From: L227-5C sp038209275
GTDB lineage: Bacteria; Chloroflexota; Chloroflexia; Chloroheliales; Chloroheliaceae
Assembly: GCA_038209275.1 (NCBI GenBank)
Contig: JBBQXW010000077.1
Coordinates: 1 to 25,004, forward strand
Length of the DNA stretch: 25,004 nucleotides
Direction: 5' to 3'
The notes under the pieces are model-generated. The model had not been told where the DNA came from and did not search any database. It was given only the letters and a program-made list of their open reading frames with translations. Shown here piece by piece: positions 21,931-25,004 of this stretch; the stretch's first letter is position 1; each line of letters begins with the position of its first letter. Made by a program: the position numbers and the translations under genes.

Positions 21931-23356
21931 TATCTTCCTCCGCATATTTTATACGAGTACGGCCCTGACGAGCATCCGACAATGCCAATACCAGTAAGAC
22001 TGGCCCTAAACGTCCCGCAAACATTGCAATAATTAGTAATAAGTGACTGGTTAAGGATAAGCCGGGAGTGATGCCCAGGCTAAGTCCAACTGTACAAAAA
22101 GCCGAAACTACTTCAAATACAATCGAGGTCAAAGGTACATCATCAAACAAGCTGATGAGCATCGTAAATAAGCCAATCCCAAAAGTGTAAAGCGCTCCCA
22201 CTGCCAGCGCCTGCTCAACCGTGCGAGCAGGAATAGTGCGTTTGTAGAGGACGGTATTTGCTTGCCCCAAAAGAATAGAACGAATAGAAGCGAATACCAC
22301 TACCAGCGTTCCGACTTTTAAGCCTCCGGCAGTCGAACCGCTACTGCCTCCGATAAACATCAGAGTGATTATTAAAAGCAGCGATGAAGGATGTAAACCC
22401 AGTAAATCAACGCTATTAAACCCGGCTGTGCGAGGTGAGGCACTCTGGAAAAACGCTGCCAGCAGTTGCTCCGGCAAACTTAAATTCCCCAGCGTTGCCG
22501 GGTTATCTCGTTCGCCTAGCCAGATAAAGATTGTCCCCAAAACTAACAGCGTGAGCGAAGCCAGTAGAATTACCCGGCTGTGCAAGCTAAATTTGCGGCG
22601 TTTTGGGTATTCGAGCAGTTCGGCAATTACCACAAAGCCTAAGCCGCCAAAAATTATGAGCAAAGAGATAGTCAGGTTAATCAGGTAATTAGTCTTATAA
22701 CTCGTCAGGCTGACAAAAGGCTTTTCCGTCGTTCCTGCCAGGTCAAACCCGGAGTTGGCGAAAGCAGCCACCGAATGAAAAACACCCCACCAGGCTGCTT
22801 TTGCCGGGCCATGCTCTCCTATCCAGCCAAGGAAAAGTAACCCCGCCCCAACCGCCTGAAAACCTAGCGTAACGCCAAGAATAAAGAAAGCCAGCCGTAT
22901 CACACTGAAGTTAGTGGCCCGGCCCATGGCACTTTTCAAAATAGTACGGTCGGTCAGGCTGATACGTCCGCCCAGAAGCATCATAAAAAAAACCGAACTG
23001 CTGGCAAAGCCCAGCCCGCCCAGTTCCATCAGCAAAAGAATCACTACCTGCCCAAAGCCCGACCAATAGCTGCCCGTATCTACCAGCACCAACCCGGTTA
23101 CGCACACTGCCGAAGTAGAAGTGAAAAGGGCGGTTAGTGGAGTGGGAGATTGCCCGCTAACGGTTGCAAAAGGCAGCCATAGCAAAATCGCGCCAACCAG
23201 AATAAGGCCGCCGAAGAAAAACAAAATTATGCGCGATGGATGCCAGAAGGTCGGCTTTTTTCGATGCTTGATTATATTGCTCGGTTTGGTCTCCGCTTTG
23301 TCTATCTGCACTAAATTTGGGCTGCTGCTAGGCTTAAATGGTTGCTTCTTTGCCAA
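21917..23356 (-). CDS. TrkH/KtrB-family potassium uptake channel subunit
   Basis: Membrane pore subunit for K+ (or Na+-coupled K+) uptake. The four pore repeats and their selectivity-filter glycines are visible: TSAVCVTGL (G88), AAFANSGF (G203), SASPRTAGFN (G312) and SAFCTVGLS (G424). The gating-loop region IGGSSGSTAGGLK (335-347) is also present. Hydrophobic helices fill residues 42-460. The N-terminus (1-38) is basic and cytoplasmic. No ATG or other methionine occurs before the first helix; the TTG at 23356 has AAGGTG about 4-5 bases upstream, and a GTG at codon 15 is an alternative. It is followed by, and overlaps, the RCK subunit gene, the standard pairing for Ktr systems. The symbol ktrB would fit, but TrkH and KtrB cannot be told apart firmly here. 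Confidence 0.94.
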   Translation of the reverse strand: MAKKQPFKPSSSPNLVQIDKAETKPSNIIKHRKKPTFWHPSRIILFFFGGLILVGAILLWLPFATVSGQSPTPLTALFTSTSAVCVTGLVLVDTGSYWSGFGQVVILLLMELGGLGFASSSVFFMMLLGGRISLTDRTILKSAMGRATNFSVIRLAFFILGVTLGFQAVGAGLLFLGWIGEHGPAKAAWWGVFHSVAAFANSGFDLAGTTEKPFVSLTSYKTNYLINLTISLLIIFGGLGFVVIAELLEYPKRRKFSLHSRVILLASLTLLVLGTIFIWLGERDNPATLGNLSLPEQLLAAFFQSASPRTAGFNSVDLLGLHPSSLLLIITLMFIGGSSGSTAGGLKVGTLVVVFASIRSILLGQANTVLYKRTIPARTVEQALAVGALYTFGIGLFTMLISLFDDVPLTSIVFEVVSAFCTVGLSLGITPGLSLTSHLLLIIAMFAGRLGPVLLVLALSDARQGRTRIKYAEEDIGVG

Positions 23357-23463
23357 AAAGCACCTTCTTTCTGGTCATCATACTCCAAAATCAATAACCT
23401 TTCTTACTTAAATATTGATACAGCGCAGTTTACCATGCGACTTTCCAGAAGCAAAATCGGCTT

Positions 23464-23565
23464 TTTTGCTAGAGTGAGCGTCAATTTTTTGCAAAGACCC
23501 GGACGTGAACGTCCGGGTTGGCTTGACTGGCGCAAAAAATTGACGCTCACCCCTTTTGCTAGAGT
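23464..23565. repeat. Nested palindrome C with flanking 12-bp direct repeats
   Basis: GTGAGCGTCAATTTTTTGC (23474-23492) is inverted exactly at 23532-23550. Inside lies a perfect 8-bp hairpin, CCCGGACG (23498-23505) with CGTCCGGG (23510-23517) around TGAA. The direct repeat TTTTGCTAGAGT flanks the unit at 23464-23475 and 23554-23565, and may be a target-site duplication, although the left copy overlaps the arm by two bases. It is MITE-like. Confidence 0.85.
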
Positions 23566-23659
23566 TTCAGCTTTTGCAGTGGGTTCTACAAGAAGCTCAG
23601 TTGAGTATAATCTGTATAATTTTTCACTATTTTTTGTGACATGACTTACAGAATTCAGG

Positions 23660-23668
23660 TGATATAAT
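23660..23668 (+). promoter_or_regulatory. Extended -10 promoter of the unknown gene at 23699
   Basis: TGATATAAT, identical to the element before ftsH. The start would fall near 23675, leaving a leader of about 24 nt that holds the GGGGG ribosome-binding site. Confidence 0.5.
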
Positions 23669-23698
23669 TACTACCAGGTACTTCTGGGGGATGCTATC

Positions 23699-24229
23699 AT
23701 GGCTACACAGTTCACTATCAACGGGTCACTTATTGCCAGACGGCACGCAAGGGAGAATGTGATGGATGATTGTAATGGGCAGCCAACGCGCCGAAATATG
23801 GGTTCGCGCAAGCGCTTTATTGGGTTTAACCCCCTTTCAACTGAAAACTATTTCACCACAACGGAAAGTATTCCAGTCTATTATGGTTTTACGGTTTTGG
23901 ATGATGTCGAGGTGGAAGGCTTTAAATTCGGCAAAACTACCGAATTTGAGGTTGGGCCAAACGTGACCTACGGTGATGCTTTTGTGGTTGCGCCGGACGG
24001 CAGTCGGGCCGGGCTGGTCTGGGAAGTTTCTAAAGAAAACGAAACTTATTTTGAAGAAGTCTTTCCGCTTGCCTCTAATCGCTGGGGCGTTTGGGCCGTC
24101 TCCTTTCCTTACCCCATGCGAAACCGCGAAGATGCCCGCCGTAATTTGCAGGCGGTGCTGCCCGAACTCAAAGAAAAGTGGAGCGAGTGGCAACGACAAT
24201 TCAAAGTAGTGCCGAAAGTTGAACTATAA
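23699..24229 (+). CDS. Unknown soluble protein, 176 residues
   Basis: I do not recognise this family. The ATG has GGGGG 7 bases before it and a good extended -10 promoter 31 bases upstream, and the gene ends in a strong terminator, so it is a real single gene. There is no signal peptide or membrane helix. The first 50 residues are polar and basic (TRRNMGSRKRFIG). The middle (about 55-145) looks like a compact alpha/beta domain with many aromatic residues (VYYGFTVLDDVEVEGF, GDAFVVAPDGSRAGLVWEV, NRWGVWAVSFPYPM). The C-terminus is a charged helix (REDARRNLQAVLPELKEKW). No catalytic motif stands out. It lies between a potassium channel and an ABC permease, both on the other strand, which gives no functional hint. 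Confidence 0.85.
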   Translation: MATQFTINGSLIARRHARENVMDDCNGQPTRRNMGSRKRFIGFNPLSTENYFTTTESIPVYYGFTVLDDVEVEGFKFGKTTEFEVGPNVTYGDAFVVAPDGSRAGLVWEVSKENETYFEEVFPLASNRWGVWAVSFPYPMRNREDARRNLQAVLPELKEKWSEWQRQFKVVPKVEL

Positions 24230-24241
24230 TTTTTACTAAAT

Positions 24242-24293
24242 AAAAAATTCCGGCTTTTGGTTTTTCGCGAAAAACCAGAAGCCGGAATTTTTT
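24242..24293. terminator. Bidirectional terminator between the unknown gene and the ABC permease
   Basis: A 26-bp inverted repeat (24242-24267 with 24268-24293) has one G-T mismatch and practically no loop beyond the central CGCG. A/T tracts at both ends supply U runs in either direction. It starts 12 bp after the plus-strand stop codon and ends 3 bp before the minus-strand one. Confidence 0.92.
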
Positions 24294-24296
24294 ATT

Positions 24297-25004
24297 TTAA
24301 GCAATATGGAACTGGCGGCGGTATAGCCACAAACCGAGCAGCAAATAGACTGTGCCGAGGCCCAGTGGCAGCGCCAGATAGGACAAATTGAGTACCCGGT
24401 CATCCAGCATAACGCTTTGTAATCCGGCAGCGCCAAAGGTTACGGGTAGGCCAAAGCTAACCCAGCGCACGTACTCGGTAAACTGGGTGAGCGGCACGAT
24501 AAAGCCACTAAAGAAGATGCTGGCTAGTAGCAAAATCATGGTTAATTGTACCGCCTGGCTTTCGGTGTGCGATAGCCCGGCAACCAGAAAGCCCAGCCCG
24601 ATAGATGAGTAGATTGTTACGGCGATAACCGCCAGCGCCATAGGCCAACTGCTGTAGAAATTGACGAACGGCACGCCGAGTAGTTGGGTGATAAGCGCGA
24701 TAAGAATAACTGCCAGCACCAGCAGCAAGACGGTGAAGCTGATAAACTTACCGCTCAAAATCTGGGTGGGCGTGATGGGTGAAACTCGGAAGATTTCGAT
24801 TGCGCCCAACAGCCTGTCGCGCACGTTCGAGAGCGCCACCAGCGTAATAGCAATGTGCTGAAGCAGCAGAATGACTACCGCTGGGCCGTAGAAATTGCTA
24901 TAGGTAGATTTGGTGGTCAGCAAGTTTTTGGCATCGGATAGCACCGGCTCGACTAAAACCGCAGGCGGAATAGCGGCAATTTTGTTGCCTTTATCGGTTA
25001 TAGA
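24297..25004 (-). CDS. ABC-2 type transporter permease, C-terminal part (runs off the window)
   Basis: Membrane subunit of an ABC exporter of the ABC-2 (drug, sodium or polysaccharide export) class. The frame is open to the window edge, so the start and the first membrane segment lie outside; 235 residues are visible. Five or six hydrophobic helices follow the pattern of the family. GAIEIFRVSPITPTQILSGK is the conserved coupling segment after the second helix, and FFSGFIVPLTQFTEYVRWVSFGLP is the typical FxSGxxxPxxxxPxxLxxxxxxxP-like block (landmarks only). It ends with a basic tail, YRRQFHIA. An internal GTG at 24944 is probably not the start because the upstream frame still reads as family sequence. 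The ATPase partner is not in the window. Confidence 0.9.
   Translation of the reverse strand, partial: SITDKGNKIAAIPPAVLVEPVLSDAKNLLTTKSTYSNFYGPAVVILLLQHIAITLVALSNVRDRLLGAIEIFRVSPITPTQILSGKFISFTVLLLVLAVILIALITQLLGVPFVNFYSSWPMALAVIAVTIYSSIGLGFLVAGLSHTESQAVQLTMILLLASIFFSGFIVPLTQFTEYVRWVSFGLPVTFGAAGLQSVMLDDRVLNLSYLALPLGLGTVYLLLGLWLYRRQFHIA

Larger units (their letters stand above)
23357..23698. other. 342-bp region between divergent genes
   Basis: It holds a nested palindrome with flanking direct repeats (23464-23565), two overlapping TATAAT words (23606-23611, 23615-23620) and the extended -10 promoter of the gene at 23699. I see no gene in it. Confidence 0.55.

Overview
The window is 25 kb of ordinary bacterial chromosome with moderate GC content. 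The coding strand changes often and intergenic repeats are numerous. No rRNA, tRNA, CRISPR array, prophage or intact insertion sequence is visible. The gene set fits a Chloroflexota-type bacterium: a CopC-CopD fusion, a PurL with a PurS-like N-terminal extension and no glutaminase domain, a Hpt-REC-REC-GGDEF protein, a sigma-70 factor with an acidic N-terminus, and heptanucleotide tandem repeats in intergenic DNA. That placement is an inference from general resemblance; no phylogenetic marker was tested.

Layout. 1-1628: a MauE-like membrane protein fused to a secreted-type cysteine-rich tail, then a small CxxC protein and a terminator. 1805-4052: monocistronic ftsH with an extended -10 promoter and tandem terminators. 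4124-7112: a copper-handling pair, a secreted membrane-anchored Ig-like protein and a CopC-CopD-YtkA fusion. 7242-9306 (minus): a single-domain response regulator followed after 4 bp by a Hpt-REC-REC-GGDEF diguanylate cyclase. 9603-10829 (minus): a sigma-70 family factor. 11093-12658 (minus): an acyl-CoA synthetase. 13165-13536 (plus): a small parvulin, convergent with and sharing a CTAG stop with a GH73-type glucosaminidase plus SH3 protein (minus). 15195-15947 (minus): an alpha/beta hydrolase. 16118-19177 (minus): PurL. 19614-20660: a secreted, membrane-anchored NHL beta-propeller. 20847-21395: a cytoplasmic YceI protein behind a near-consensus promoter with an overlapping dyad. 21484-23356 (minus): a Ktr/Trk potassium channel with an RCK subunit that ends after its NAD-binding domain. 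23699-24229: a conserved-looking unknown protein. 24297-25004 (minus): the C-terminal part of an ABC-2 permease that runs off the window.

The most unusual content is intergenic. Two large nested-palindrome elements (12814-12966 and 14857-15057) share one architecture: long inverted arms, a common GCTACGTAGC core, and a local 17-18 nt hairpin in each arm whose stem differs between arms by a compensatory base-pair change. A smaller nested palindrome (23474-23550) is flanked by 12-bp direct repeats. There are also heptanucleotide arrays (12753, 13087, 15967 and 16057) and several CACAGA-type palindromic repeats (7141, 15142, 19349). Together these suggest a genome colonised by several families of small, probably non-autonomous, structured repeats that sit between genes and at gene ends. 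The best protein-level candidate for new biology is the MauE-cysteine-rich fusion at 184-1116.
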